The translations under genes and the position numbers were made by a program. From NCBI GenBank assembly GCA_964369635.1, contig CAYJGN010000008.1:1-49897 (forward strand): a DNA stretch of 49,897 nucleotides. Direction: 5' to 3'. The notes beneath the pieces were generated by a model. That model saw only the letters and a program-made list of their open reading frames with translations. It did not search any database and was not told the DNA's origin. Shown here piece by piece: positions 33,851 through 42,651 of the stretch (its first letter is position 1; each line of letters starts with the position of its first letter). Source of the DNA: CAYJGN01 sp964369635. GTDB taxonomy: Bacteria > Bacillota > Clostridia > Oscillospirales > Ruminococcaceae.

Positions 33851-34843
33851 ATGAATATACTTGAAATAAATAATCTACATAGCTACTTTAAAACAAAACA
33901 CGGAGATATTAAAGCTGTGAATGGTGTTTCGCTTAAGGTTTCAGAGGGGAAAACCCTTGGGGTAATCGGCGAATCAGGGTCTGGCAAGAGCCAAACAGCT
34001 ATGAGCATTTTAAGGCTTTTTGAGAAAAACCAGAGAATTGTTTCTGGCGAAATAATTTTTGATGGGAAAGATATAAGCAAAATCAGCGAAAAAGAGCTTC
34101 GTGAAATTCGCGGAAATGAAATCTCAATGATTTTCCAAGAGCCACTAACGAGCTTAAACCCAGTTTTCACCGTCAAAAAGCAGATAGCCGAAAGCCTTAT
34201 TCTCCACCGAGGTTTTGCTAAAAAAGATGCGCACCAAGAGGCAATAAAGCTTTTAGAAGCAGTTTTAATACCAAACCCCACCGAAACTGCAAATAGATAT
34301 CCTCATCAGCTCTCAGGCGGTATGAGGCAGAGGGTTATGATAGCAATAGCGCTTGCATGCAGTCCGAAACTGCTTATTGCCGACGAGCCGACAACAGCAC
34401 TCGATGTTACTGTCGGAGCGCAGATATTAGCTCTTTTTAGCGAGCTTTCAAAGGAGCGCAAAACCGCGGTGATGTTTATAACCCACGACCTTTCTATCGT
34501 TCGCCAAATCGCTGACGACGTTGCAGTTTTATATTGCGGCCAGCTTGTTGAGCAGGCAGCTGCTGATACCATTTTTGGCGATGGAGAGTTTTCGCACCCT
34601 TATACAAAAGCGCTACTTACAAGTATTCCAAGGCTTCATGGAACAGATGGCGATAGGCTACCTGCCATAAAGGGGTCTGTTCCGCATCCGCTAAATCTGC
34701 CCTCTGGCTGTAAATTTGCGCCAAGATGCGATTTCGCAGACAATCGGTGTCAAATCGAAGAGCCACCAATTACCGAGGTATCAGAAGGGCATAAAATCCG
34801 ATGCTTTTATCCCAATATAAAGAGGTGCGAAGATGAAGGATAA
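33851..34843 (+). CDS. oppD: Oligopeptide ABC transporter ATPase OppD
   Basis: 330 residues. Walker A GESGSGKS (40-47), Q-loop FQEPLTSLNP, signature LSGGMRQR, Walker B LLIADEPT, switch HDLS, and a C-terminal oligopeptide-transporter domain with a conserved Cys pattern (GCKFAPRC...RCFYP). It powers transport with OppF. GGAGG lies before the ATG. Its end overlaps oppF by 11 bases. Confidence 0.95.
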   Translation: MNILEINNLHSYFKTKHGDIKAVNGVSLKVSEGKTLGVIGESGSGKSQTAMSILRLFEKNQRIVSGEIIFDGKDISKISEKELREIRGNEISMIFQEPLTSLNPVFTVKKQIAESLILHRGFAKKDAHQEAIKLLEAVLIPNPTETANRYPHQLSGGMRQRVMIAIALACSPKLLIADEPTTALDVTVGAQILALFSELSKERKTAVMFITHDLSIVRQIADDVAVLYCGQLVEQAAADTIFGDGEFSHPYTKALLTSIPRLHGTDGDRLPAIKGSVPHPLNLPSGCKFAPRCDFADNRCQIEEPPITEVSEGHKIRCFYPNIKRCEDEG

Positions 34844-35828
34844 AAAGGTTTTGATAAAAGTTGATAGTTTAGTCAAGCGTTTTCCCATAAATAAGAGCCT
34901 TGATTTTTTTGGTGGAAAAAAATATCTGACCGCGGTTGACGGTGTGACAGTTGATATCTATGAGGGGGAAACTCTCGGTCTTGTTGGTGAGTCGGGGTGT
35001 GGTAAGTCCACTTTTGGCAGAACAATACTGAATTTATACGAGAAAACCAGCGGCGATGTCTTGTATAACGATATTTCGCTATCCTCGCTAAAGTCTGAGG
35101 AGATGCGAGGGCTTCGGCGCGAGCTTCAAATAGTCTTCCAAGACCCATATTCGTCGCTAAACCCAAAGCTTACAGTCGGCCAGATGATCGCTGAGGGGCT
35201 TATAGCTCACGGTATCTATAAAAAGATGAACAAAGAACTTGAGAGCTATATTTTAGAGGTTATGGAGAGCTGCGGATTGCAGCCGTATATGCTTCATCGA
35301 TACCCGCATGAGTTTTCAGGTGGACAGCGACAGAGAATATGCATAGCACGCGCCCTTGCGCTAAAACCTCGATTTGTTGTATGTGATGAATGTGTTTCTA
35401 CTCTTGATGTTTCAATCCAGTCGCAGATTATAAATCTCCTCCTCGATCTGAAAGAAAAAAACAATCTAACATATCTTTTTATATCGCACGATTTAAGCGT
35501 TGTTCGATTTATTTCCGATAGAATTGCCGTTATGTATCTCGGGGAGATGGTTGAGATTGCAAAAACCGATAATCTTTTTGAAACCCCTCTCCACCCATAT
35601 ACGAGAGTACTAATCGACGCTATTCCCGATGTAGATGTTAAAAAAGAGATTAAAGCGCCTATTATTGGCGATGTTCAAAGTATTTTGGAAGATTTTGTCG
35701 GCTGTAAATTCTATTATCGGTGCAGCTTTGCAAAAGATATTTGCAAAACAGTTAAGCCTAAATTATCAAAGATTGAAAACGAGCATTTTGTTGCATGCCA
35801 TAATTTAATTTCGAGCAGAGGAGATTGA
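34833..35828 (+). CDS. oppF: Oligopeptide ABC transporter ATPase OppF
   Basis: 331 residues. Walker A GESGCGKS (52-59), Q-loop FQDPYSSLNP, signature FSGGQRQR, switch HDLS and the C-terminal Opp/Dpp domain. Walker B reads VVCDECVSTLD: the catalytic Glu186 is kept, but the near-invariant Pro after it is Cys187 and the D-loop Ala is Thr. The ATPase should still work, although the change is unusual. It overlaps oppD, with AAGAGGTG as ribosome binding site. Confidence 0.95.
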   Translation: MKDKKVLIKVDSLVKRFPINKSLDFFGGKKYLTAVDGVTVDIYEGETLGLVGESGCGKSTFGRTILNLYEKTSGDVLYNDISLSSLKSEEMRGLRRELQIVFQDPYSSLNPKLTVGQMIAEGLIAHGIYKKMNKELESYILEVMESCGLQPYMLHRYPHEFSGGQRQRICIARALALKPRFVVCDECVSTLDVSIQSQIINLLLDLKEKNNLTYLFISHDLSVVRFISDRIAVMYLGEMVEIAKTDNLFETPLHPYTRVLIDAIPDVDVKKEIKAPIIGDVQSILEDFVGCKFYYRCSFAKDICKTVKPKLSKIENEHFVACHNLISSRGD

Positions 35829-35830
35829 TT

Positions 35831-36022
35831 ATGTTCAAGAAATTAAAACCGAATTTATTTAAAGAAAAAAGCGAAGAAGAGCTTACAAAGCATTTTGAAT
35901 CTTTAGAGCTTGAAAAAGGCGACTTAAAAGCTATGATAATCGCCGCTTTATTAGTCTTTATGCCAATACTTTTTCTGTTAATTGGTTTGTTAATTTTGAT
36001 AGCTTCGTTGTTCGGGCTATAA
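35831..36022 (+). CDS. Small single-span membrane protein
   Basis: 63 residues of unknown family. A charged N-terminal half (KSEEELTKHFESLELEKGD) is followed by one strong hydrophobic segment from about 35 to 63. AGAGGAG lies 7 bases before the ATG, and it starts 2 bases after oppF. Its position suggests an accessory of the transporter or of the following peptidase, which is inference only. Confidence 0.65.
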   Translation: MFKKLKPNLFKEKSEEELTKHFESLELEKGDLKAMIIAALLVFMPILFLLIGLLILIASLFGL

Positions 36023-36046
36023 AACTTTAGGAGTGAAGTTTATTTT

Positions 36047-37729
36047 ATGAAATTTAAAGATTTACCATATAAGAGACCAGATTATGATAAATTGCATCTA
36101 TTCCTCGATAATGCAATAGCGGATTTTAAATCAGCTACCTGCGCAGAGGAGCAATTTGCGATTTTTGATAGAGTTGAAGCAATATATGACGATTTAACCA
36201 GTGAAGCAAATCTTGCGAGAATAAGATTTTTCTTAAATACTGCGGATGATTTCTACCGCGAAGAGATGAAGTTTATATCAAGGAATGCGGCGGCGTTTAA
36301 TAAAAAATATGATGTTATCGACGAGCTTATTTTAAATAGCGAGTTTAAAGATACTCTTGAAGAGAAGATAGGCACCGTCGCTATAAAAAACCTTGAGCTT
36401 TCGAGCGACATGGCGTCTGATGAAACTACCGAAGATATTGCTTTGGAAAGTCAGATTGTTTTAGAGTATAACGAGATAATTTCTCGTTTGACAGTAAACT
36501 TCAACGGCGAAGAGATGCCCTTATCGATGCTTGCCCCCTATAAGGAGAGCGTCGATAGAGAGGTGCGCAAGGCGGCTTTTATAGCTGAAGGCGAGTGCTA
36601 TGCAAAAGTTAAAGATAAGTTTGATGATATATTTACAAGGCTTGTGAAAAACAGAACAGAGCAGGCAAAAAAACTAACTCTTGACAGCTATGTTTCGCTT
36701 GGTTATTCAAAAGTTCGTCGAAACTGCTATACCGATAATGATGTGGCTATTTTTAAATCGCAGGTTTTGGAGCATATTGTTCCGATAACAACAAAAATAG
36801 CAAATAGGCGGCAGGAGCGGCTAAATCTTGATAGCTATTTTTTCTATGACCAACAGCTTCCATTCAAAGATGGAGCGGCAAAACTTCAGGTAGATAGCGA
36901 TGAGATGCTTTTAGCTATTAAATTAATGTTTGAAGAGATGAGCGATAAAACAGGCGAATTTATCAATTTGATGTTTGATAATGAGCTTTTTGATCTGTAC
37001 CCGAAAAAAGGCAAGATGCCAAGCGGTTTTTGCTCATTTTTATACAAATATAAATATCCGTTTGTCTTTGCAAATCTAAATGGAACAGCAACTGATGTTT
37101 ATCTTTTGACGCACGAGTTTGGCCATGCCCTTGCAAGATTTACCTCTTTGCAAAAAGAGAATAAGGAGTATGCTCAAAATTCAATGGATATTTCAGAGAT
37201 ACATTCAATGGCAATGGAATATCTCGCAACTCCCTGGTATCCACTATTTTTTAAAGACGATGCAACGAAATATATCATCTCACACGCAGAAGATGCCCTA
37301 TTTCTTATCGCCTATTCTTGTCAGGTTGATGAATTTCAAGAGCAGATCTATAAAAATCCAGAAATGACTGCCGGACAGCGAGATGAGCTATGGCTAAAGC
37401 TTGATAGTATCTATCGCCCACATATTGATTATGCTAACCTACCTTTTTATAGCAAAGGGGCAGGGTGGCAGCGTCAAGCACATATATATAAATCCCCTTT
37501 CTACTATATTGAATATGGACTTGCTGAAATTATCGCGCTCCAGATTTTCTCTATATTTACAAAAGATAGAGAAAAGGCCTTTAAATGCTACTTTGACCTT
37601 CTTTGCTATGGCAGTGAGAAGACTTTTGTCGAGCTAATCTCCGCACTAAATCTTCGCTCGCCGCTAAAGCGTGGCACAATTAAAGAAACAGCAGACGATA
37701 TTTTAAACTTCATTTTATCACTTGATTAA
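36047..37729 (+). CDS. pepF: M3-family oligoendopeptidase, PepF-like
   Basis: 560 residues. Zinc site HEFGH at 356-360, with the third ligand Glu384 in SEIHSMAMEY, 28 residues after His356 as in M3 peptidases. C-terminal signature FYYIEYGLAEIIALQIF. It has no signal peptide, so it hydrolyses imported peptides in the cytoplasm. AGGAG lies 13 bases upstream of the ATG. It ends the opp operon, which fits peptide import followed by hydrolysis. Confidence 0.93.
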   Translation: MKFKDLPYKRPDYDKLHLFLDNAIADFKSATCAEEQFAIFDRVEAIYDDLTSEANLARIRFFLNTADDFYREEMKFISRNAAAFNKKYDVIDELILNSEFKDTLEEKIGTVAIKNLELSSDMASDETTEDIALESQIVLEYNEIISRLTVNFNGEEMPLSMLAPYKESVDREVRKAAFIAEGECYAKVKDKFDDIFTRLVKNRTEQAKKLTLDSYVSLGYSKVRRNCYTDNDVAIFKSQVLEHIVPITTKIANRRQERLNLDSYFFYDQQLPFKDGAAKLQVDSDEMLLAIKLMFEEMSDKTGEFINLMFDNELFDLYPKKGKMPSGFCSFLYKYKYPFVFANLNGTATDVYLLTHEFGHALARFTSLQKENKEYAQNSMDISEIHSMAMEYLATPWYPLFFKDDATKYIISHAEDALFLIAYSCQVDEFQEQIYKNPEMTAGQRDELWLKLDSIYRPHIDYANLPFYSKGAGWQRQAHIYKSPFYYIEYGLAEIIALQIFSIFTKDREKAFKCYFDLLCYGSEKTFVELISALNLRSPLKRGTIKETADDILNFILSLD

Positions 37730-37803
37730 ATAGCTGAATTTATAGTTTTAATAATTTGCTTTTTATGTTAAAATGAAGGTACGAGTGAGAAAAGAGTGAC
37801 TGT

Positions 37804-39768
37804 ATGAAAAAGACGTTTGAAAAAATAATAGAAAACGAATTGCTTTTTGTAGAGTTAGCAACAAGCCAGTTTAGTGGTGGAAAAAAACTGAAACGTGAAG
37901 ATGTTCGAGAAGTTCTATCAAAGCGAAATATTGAAATTCGAAATATTATTAATGAAACTAACAATTTAATAGATGAAGTTATCTCGCCTCTAATTAAAAA
38001 TCCTACCGAGATGAGCGCACAAAACGTAGTCGAGCTTGAAGATATTGCAAAAAGGCTTTCTGGATATCGGGAAAGTATTGATACCGGGCTTTGTTATCAG
38101 TTGCGTGATGCTTTAACGGTATATGCAAAGAGTATCGGCGATGATGCTATGTATATACGCAATATGTTTTACAAGGGGCTTGCTCTCTTTTATCTCGATA
38201 CTATCTTGTTTAAAGCTGAGATGTCTGATTGTTTTGATGAAGTTATTCAATATAGCGATAGATACGAAGAGTTTGATTCAGAGACTCGAAATTTAATAGC
38301 AAGGGCCTATGGAAACTCTTATATCAGCGTTGCCGATTTGAATATCGACGAAATTTTTAAAAGATATGATAGGGCAATTGATTTTTGGGATAACACTGTT
38401 AAGAGAGTAGACCCTGATTTTCCGCTAAAAGCATATTACCAAAATTTACATGAAAATCTATGTTCATCAACCATAACGGCTTTAAGGTCTGAGCGGAAAA
38501 TATTCGTTAAAGATGAGTATAAAAAGCGACTGCTTGAGTCTGCCACCTTTCTATACGAAGCTAATCGTTTAGATGAGCTCGTTGAAACTAATGATTATAC
38601 ATCTGTTCAGGTTAAGAATATATACTATTATAATGCGGCAAGGTTCCACAACGGTCTTATCAGCTGTGAAAAACTGCTTGAAAAGCTCTATGAAATGCAC
38701 TCTCAGGCGGATGACGATTATAGCTATGATGACCTATATAAAAAGCTTCATGTTGGAAGTTTGTTTTTGGTTTACTTGCACCTCTTCCCTCCGCAAGATC
38801 TTTCGATAGATGATCAGAAGCGGATAACAAAAGAGATTGAAGACGGTGTCTTTAGCTATGTTGAGAAAATTCCGGATAATATGTCTAGTTCAAGGGTTAC
38901 AACGATGCTATCGAATTTTGCTATCGGTAGCTTTAACGCGTTTGATGATATAACCTATCTAAAGCTCCTCTTGAAACTAACGGTTTTTCGGCATGCACCA
39001 ACATTTGTCCACTCGGTTATGGTCGCTAAAATATCCTGCACTATTACCGACTATTTAATTAATTTCGCCCCTGAAATGCTGCTTAGTTTACCGAATATAA
39101 ACTGCATTGAAGATGTTTTGGCTAAACGGGATGAGATACTAACCTTTGTCTGGTACTCAGGCCTTATCCACGATATTGGAAAGATTGTTTATTCTCATAT
39201 GGTATCTTTTTATGTTCGAAAGCTAAATGACCATGAGTTTGAGATGATCAAACAGCACTCTATTAAAGCCGAGGCTTTTATTAAGCAAGCTCCGAGTTTT
39301 GATGTTAATATCAGCGAAAACCACCATTTGTATAATCTTATTGAAAACTCGATCTTAACAAGGTCAGCTGAAGGCTCGTTATTTACCCATCTGTCAGATA
39401 TTGCATTTGGCCATCACAAAAGTTTTGACGGTAAATTTGGATATCCAAACGAATTCGACAATTTGAAAAGTCATGTGAAATCGATTATTGATATTGTTAC
39501 GGTAGCTGATTCTATTGATGCCGCAACCGATAGCGTCGGTCGAAGCTATGCCGTTGAGAAAACGCTTAATGATATGAGAGAGGATATGTTATCGCAGATA
39601 GGAACAAGATATTGCCCTGATGTTACAAAATATGTCTTCGATGATGAAAGGCTGTTTAAAAAAATTGATAATATCCTCGATGAATATAGGTACGACCTCT
39701 ATCATTCATGTCTTAAATCGGATATTCTAACATCAATTTTAACCCCTCCTTTAGAGGAGATATTTTAA
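37804..39768 (+). CDS. HD-GYP domain protein with helical N-terminal domain
   Basis: 654 residues. Residues 1 to about 390 are alpha-helical, possibly TPR-like, with no known motif. The C-terminal third has an HD-GYP-type core: FVHSVMVAK (first His), HDIGK at His456/Asp457, IKQHS, HH at 537-538 in HHKSFDGKFGYP, and VADSIDAATD. All of the expected metal ligands appear present, so c-di-GMP or cyclic-dinucleotide phosphodiesterase activity is plausible. There are no membrane segments and no GGDEF or EAL domain. AAAGAG lies before the ATG. It is monocistronic; the YitT gene follows after a 344-base gap. Confidence 0.82.
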   Translation: MKKTFEKIIENELLFVELATSQFSGGKKLKREDVREVLSKRNIEIRNIINETNNLIDEVISPLIKNPTEMSAQNVVELEDIAKRLSGYRESIDTGLCYQLRDALTVYAKSIGDDAMYIRNMFYKGLALFYLDTILFKAEMSDCFDEVIQYSDRYEEFDSETRNLIARAYGNSYISVADLNIDEIFKRYDRAIDFWDNTVKRVDPDFPLKAYYQNLHENLCSSTITALRSERKIFVKDEYKKRLLESATFLYEANRLDELVETNDYTSVQVKNIYYYNAARFHNGLISCEKLLEKLYEMHSQADDDYSYDDLYKKLHVGSLFLVYLHLFPPQDLSIDDQKRITKEIEDGVFSYVEKIPDNMSSSRVTTMLSNFAIGSFNAFDDITYLKLLLKLTVFRHAPTFVHSVMVAKISCTITDYLINFAPEMLLSLPNINCIEDVLAKRDEILTFVWYSGLIHDIGKIVYSHMVSFYVRKLNDHEFEMIKQHSIKAEAFIKQAPSFDVNISENHHLYNLIENSILTRSAEGSLFTHLSDIAFGHHKSFDGKFGYPNEFDNLKSHVKSIIDIVTVADSIDAATDSVGRSYAVEKTLNDMREDMLSQIGTRYCPDVTKYVFDDERLFKKIDNILDEYRYDLYHSCLKSDILTSILTPPLEEIF

Positions 39769-39826
39769 CCGAGCGCAAAAGATAAGCGAAAAATTTAGCT
39801 ATATTAAAATAAGCGATGATTTTAGG

Positions 39827-39850
39827 TGTGGGTTTTATATCCACATCTTT
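39827..39850 (+). terminator. Weak terminator after the HD-GYP gene
   Basis: TGTGG (39827-39831) pairs with CCACA (39841-39845), followed by TCTTTTATT. The stem is short. The rest of the 344-base gap to yitT (39769-40112) holds nothing else recognised apart from the promoter at 40051. Confidence 0.35.
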
Positions 39851-40050
39851 TATTATCGGTATAAATTAAGGTATACATCATAAATCTCAAAACACTGCCG
39901 CTTTATAGCAGCAAAAATTTCAGCTTTTCTAAAATTAAAATATTTACCGCTCGGTTTCTAAAGATATTTTACAGCTTATCGGCGAAATATTTTTTCAGTA
40001 TAAAATCTCAATATGATTTTTTGTTTCGGTGGTAGGTCTTTTAAAAATAA

Positions 40051-40079
40051 TTGCAATTTAATCATTCATAATGTAGAAT
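40051..40079 (+). promoter_or_regulatory. Promoter of the YitT-family gene
   Basis: TTGCAA (40051-40056), 17-base spacer, TAGAAT (40074-40079), with AAAGGAG before the ATG at 40113. Confidence 0.6.
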
Positions 40080-40112
40080 TGATTATAAATTTATCTATAA
40101 AGGAGTCTTTTA

Positions 40113-41018
40113 ATGGCAGTTCATTCTAAAATAGTTTCAAGAGAGCTTATTCTCAATCTTTTGGGTATAGTTATTGGCAATATTATCTATGCTGTTGGGG
40201 TGGTGCTTTTTATAATTCCGCACGGCCTTATAACAGGTGGCAGTACTGGTATTGCCATTATTTTTAACCACCATTTTGGAATAGATATCTCTCTTTTTGT
40301 TTTAATTTTCAATTTTTCTATGTTCATATTGGGCGCTATTTTTTTAGGCAGAAAATTCGCTATGTCAACCCTTATAAGCACGATTACCTACCCATTAGCC
40401 CTTCAGCTTTTGCAGATTGCCTTTGCTGATGTTGTACTAACTTACGATATCATGCTAAACACGATATTTGCAGGTCTTTTTATTGGCGTTGCTATCGGTA
40501 TTGTTATAAAATGCGGTGCATCGAGCGGCGGAATGGATATTCCTCCTCTTTTAATACAAAAGCAAACAGGTATCTCGGTCGCAGTTACCCTATACATATT
40601 TGATTTCTTTATCCTTCTCTTTCAAGCATCTTTTCAAAACGCCGAAGCGCTGCTATTTGGTATATGCCTTGTAATTATCTATACCTTTATGATTGAAAAG
40701 GTTATAGTTTTTGGAAAACAGCGGATACAAGTTCAGATAATAAGCAGTAAAGAAGAAGAGATAAGACATTACATTACAAATACACTCGACAGAGGAGTTA
40801 CTATAATAAACGCAAAAACAGGATACCTCAATAGAGACTGCGGAATTATTATGTCGGTAATTTCAAGCAGAGAGCTTGCTCGACTAAGCAAGGCAATTTT
40901 AGCTATTGACCCTGATATTTTCATGGTTATTTCAACCGTTAAAGAAGTCTCGGGCAGAGGTTTTACAAACAAGAAAAAACATCTTGCGCACAACGATTTA
41001 AAGAATACTAAAGATTAG
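40113..41018 (+). CDS. YitT-family membrane protein (DUF161/DUF2179)
   Basis: 301 residues. N-terminal membrane domain with about six segments, including GLITGGSTGIAIIFNHHFGI near 38-57 and IVIKCGASSGGMDIPPLLI near 135. The C-terminal DUF2179 domain (about 205-285) ends in MVISTVKEVSGRGF. The family is widespread in Firmicutes, and its transport or regulatory role is not settled. AAAGGAG precedes the ATG. It is monocistronic. Confidence 0.88.
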   Translation: MAVHSKIVSRELILNLLGIVIGNIIYAVGVVLFIIPHGLITGGSTGIAIIFNHHFGIDISLFVLIFNFSMFILGAIFLGRKFAMSTLISTITYPLALQLLQIAFADVVLTYDIMLNTIFAGLFIGVAIGIVIKCGASSGGMDIPPLLIQKQTGISVAVTLYIFDFFILLFQASFQNAEALLFGICLVIIYTFMIEKVIVFGKQRIQVQIISSKEEEIRHYITNTLDRGVTIINAKTGYLNRDCGIIMSVISSRELARLSKAILAIDPDIFMVISTVKEVSGRGFTNKKKHLAHNDLKNTKD

Positions 41019-41090
41019 CCGATATTATAGCCATAATAATAGAAATTTAATCTTTTTAAAATTAACAATTTATGAAAATAAAAATATTTA

Positions 41091-41118
41091 TTGAAAAATG
41101 TGAAAAATACGTTATAAT
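41091..41118 (+). promoter_or_regulatory. Promoter of trxA-trxB
   Basis: TTGAAA (41091-41096), 16-base spacer, TATAAT (41113-41118). A second TATAAT lies at 41124-41129. Confidence 0.6.
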
Positions 41119-41190
41119 AAGATTATAATAGTAATTATTATTAGATTTGTTTAGCGAATTAATTTACAAGATTTGAAAGGTGGTAATATT

Positions 41191-41496
41191 ATGGCATTGG
41201 TTACTGTTCAAAAAAGCAGTTTTGAGGAAGTTATAAAAAGCAAACAAAAGGCTCTCGCCTACTTTTGGGCGGATTGGTGCGGATATTGCAAACTTATGTC
41301 ACCACTTATTGATATAGTTGCAAAGGAAAACCCTGATTTCGTTATAGGTAAAATAAACGTTGATGAAGAGGCTGATTTAGTTTCCCTATATGAAGTTGAA
41401 ACCTACCCAACTCTTCTGCTTTTTGAAAACGGCGAGGTTAAAAATAGAATAACCGCCAGAGCTACCAAAGCAGAAATCGAAGGGATGATGAAATAA
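41191..41496 (+). CDS. trxA: Thioredoxin
   Basis: 101 residues. The active site is WCGYC where most thioredoxins have WCGPC, and the cis-Pro loop is YPTLLLF. It is a cytoplasmic dithiol reductant. The change of Pro to Tyr between the cysteines should alter redox potential. The ATG at 41191 follows AAAGGTGG; a longer reading from TTG at 41173 includes that site. trxB follows after a 79-base gap. Confidence 0.92.
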   Translation: MALVTVQKSSFEEVIKSKQKALAYFWADWCGYCKLMSPLIDIVAKENPDFVIGKINVDEEADLVSLYEVETYPTLLLFENGEVKNRITARATKAEIEGMMK

Positions 41497-41575
41497 ACCC
41501 TCTTATTATTTATTTTGTTGTTTAAATACCTCTAAAGGTCATTTTAAAGCAAAAAAGAAAAGGAGCTTTGAGTTT

Positions 41576-42505
41576 ATGAGCGATATTATAGATATTGCAA
41601 TTATCGGAGGCGGTGCCGCTGGTCTTACCGCAGGAATATATGGCGCTCGCGCAAATCTTTCAACTGTTCTGTTTGAGGAATTTTTCCCAGGCGGACAAAC
41701 TTCAACTGTCGAGCTTATTGAAAACTACCCGGGATTTGCAAAAGGGATTGAGGGCAATGAGCTTATGCAAGCTATAAACGCACAGGCGGAAAATGCAGGT
41801 ATGATTACCCGATATGAAAAAATTCTTTCAATAAAAAAGGTCGATGATGATTTTATACTCACAAATGAGTCGGGTGATGAGATAATCGCTAAAAGCGTTA
41901 TTATTAGCACAGGGGCTTCACCGAGAAAGCTCTCATTAGCAAACGAGGAGAAATTTACCGGTAGAGGTATCCATTATTGCGCGACCTGTGATGGAGCTTT
42001 CTATAAGGGCAAAACTGTCGCAGTTTATGGCGGCGGAAACACCGCTTTTACAGATGCTTTAGTTTTATCAAATTATGCGCAGAAGGTTTATTTGATATAT
42101 ATTAAGGGCGGTCTTTTGGCGGATAAAACCCTTCAAGATAAGGTAGCGGCAAACCCCAAAATAGAGCTAATAGCAAACACCGCCATAACTGCACTCGCAG
42201 GGGACAAGCGTATAGCGACTATTGAGCTTTTAGAGAGCGATAGCAATAAGGCGCGCACCCTTGAAATAGATGGTGTTTTCGTTGCTATTGGCATAATACC
42301 GAGAAGCGATTTTGTCAAAGGTACAGTTGAGCTTACAAAATCATCGCAGATAATCACCGATTGCGATTTAAACACAAGCCTTGAAGGGGTTTTTGCCGCA
42401 GGTGATGTGAGAAATTCAAAGCTTCGTCAGGTTATAACCGCCGCTGCAGACGGGGCACTTGCCGCAAGCATGGCTATGCATTATATAAGCAAAAAAGCAA
42501 ATTAG
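41576..42505 (+). CDS. trxB: Thioredoxin reductase-like flavoprotein
   Basis: 309 residues. FAD-binding GGGAAGLTAG at 11-20, redox-active CATCDG (Cys135 and Cys138) and C-terminal FAD motif GVFAAGDVRN. The pyridine-nucleotide loop GGGNTAFTDA is kept, but the HRRxxxRA motif that binds the NADPH phosphate is replaced by IYIKGGLLAD. It may therefore use NADH or another donor. It reduces the adjacent thioredoxin. AAAGGAGC precedes the ATG. Confidence 0.9.
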   Translation: MSDIIDIAIIGGGAAGLTAGIYGARANLSTVLFEEFFPGGQTSTVELIENYPGFAKGIEGNELMQAINAQAENAGMITRYEKILSIKKVDDDFILTNESGDEIIAKSVIISTGASPRKLSLANEEKFTGRGIHYCATCDGAFYKGKTVAVYGGGNTAFTDALVLSNYAQKVYLIYIKGGLLADKTLQDKVAANPKIELIANTAITALAGDKRIATIELLESDSNKARTLEIDGVFVAIGIIPRSDFVKGTVELTKSSQIITDCDLNTSLEGVFAAGDVRNSKLRQVITAAADGALAASMAMHYISKKAN

Positions 42506-42525
42506 ATTGTACAGACTTTATCAAA

Positions 42526-42575
42526 AAAACCCTCCTTGGCAGTTTTTAAAACTCTGCCACAGGAGGTTTTTCTTT
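42526..42575. terminator. Bidirectional terminator after trxB
   Basis: CCTCCT-T-GGCAG (42531 onward) pairs with CTGCC-AC-AGGAGG (to 42566), with A tracts upstream and T tracts downstream. It separates trxB from the convergent TPR gene. Confidence 0.8.
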
Positions 42576-42651
42576 TTCTTACTAAAACGAATTTTATTTT
42601 GCGTTTTAATCTTGCTTATTAATTTCGCTTCACCTTTAAATTACGGGCGAA

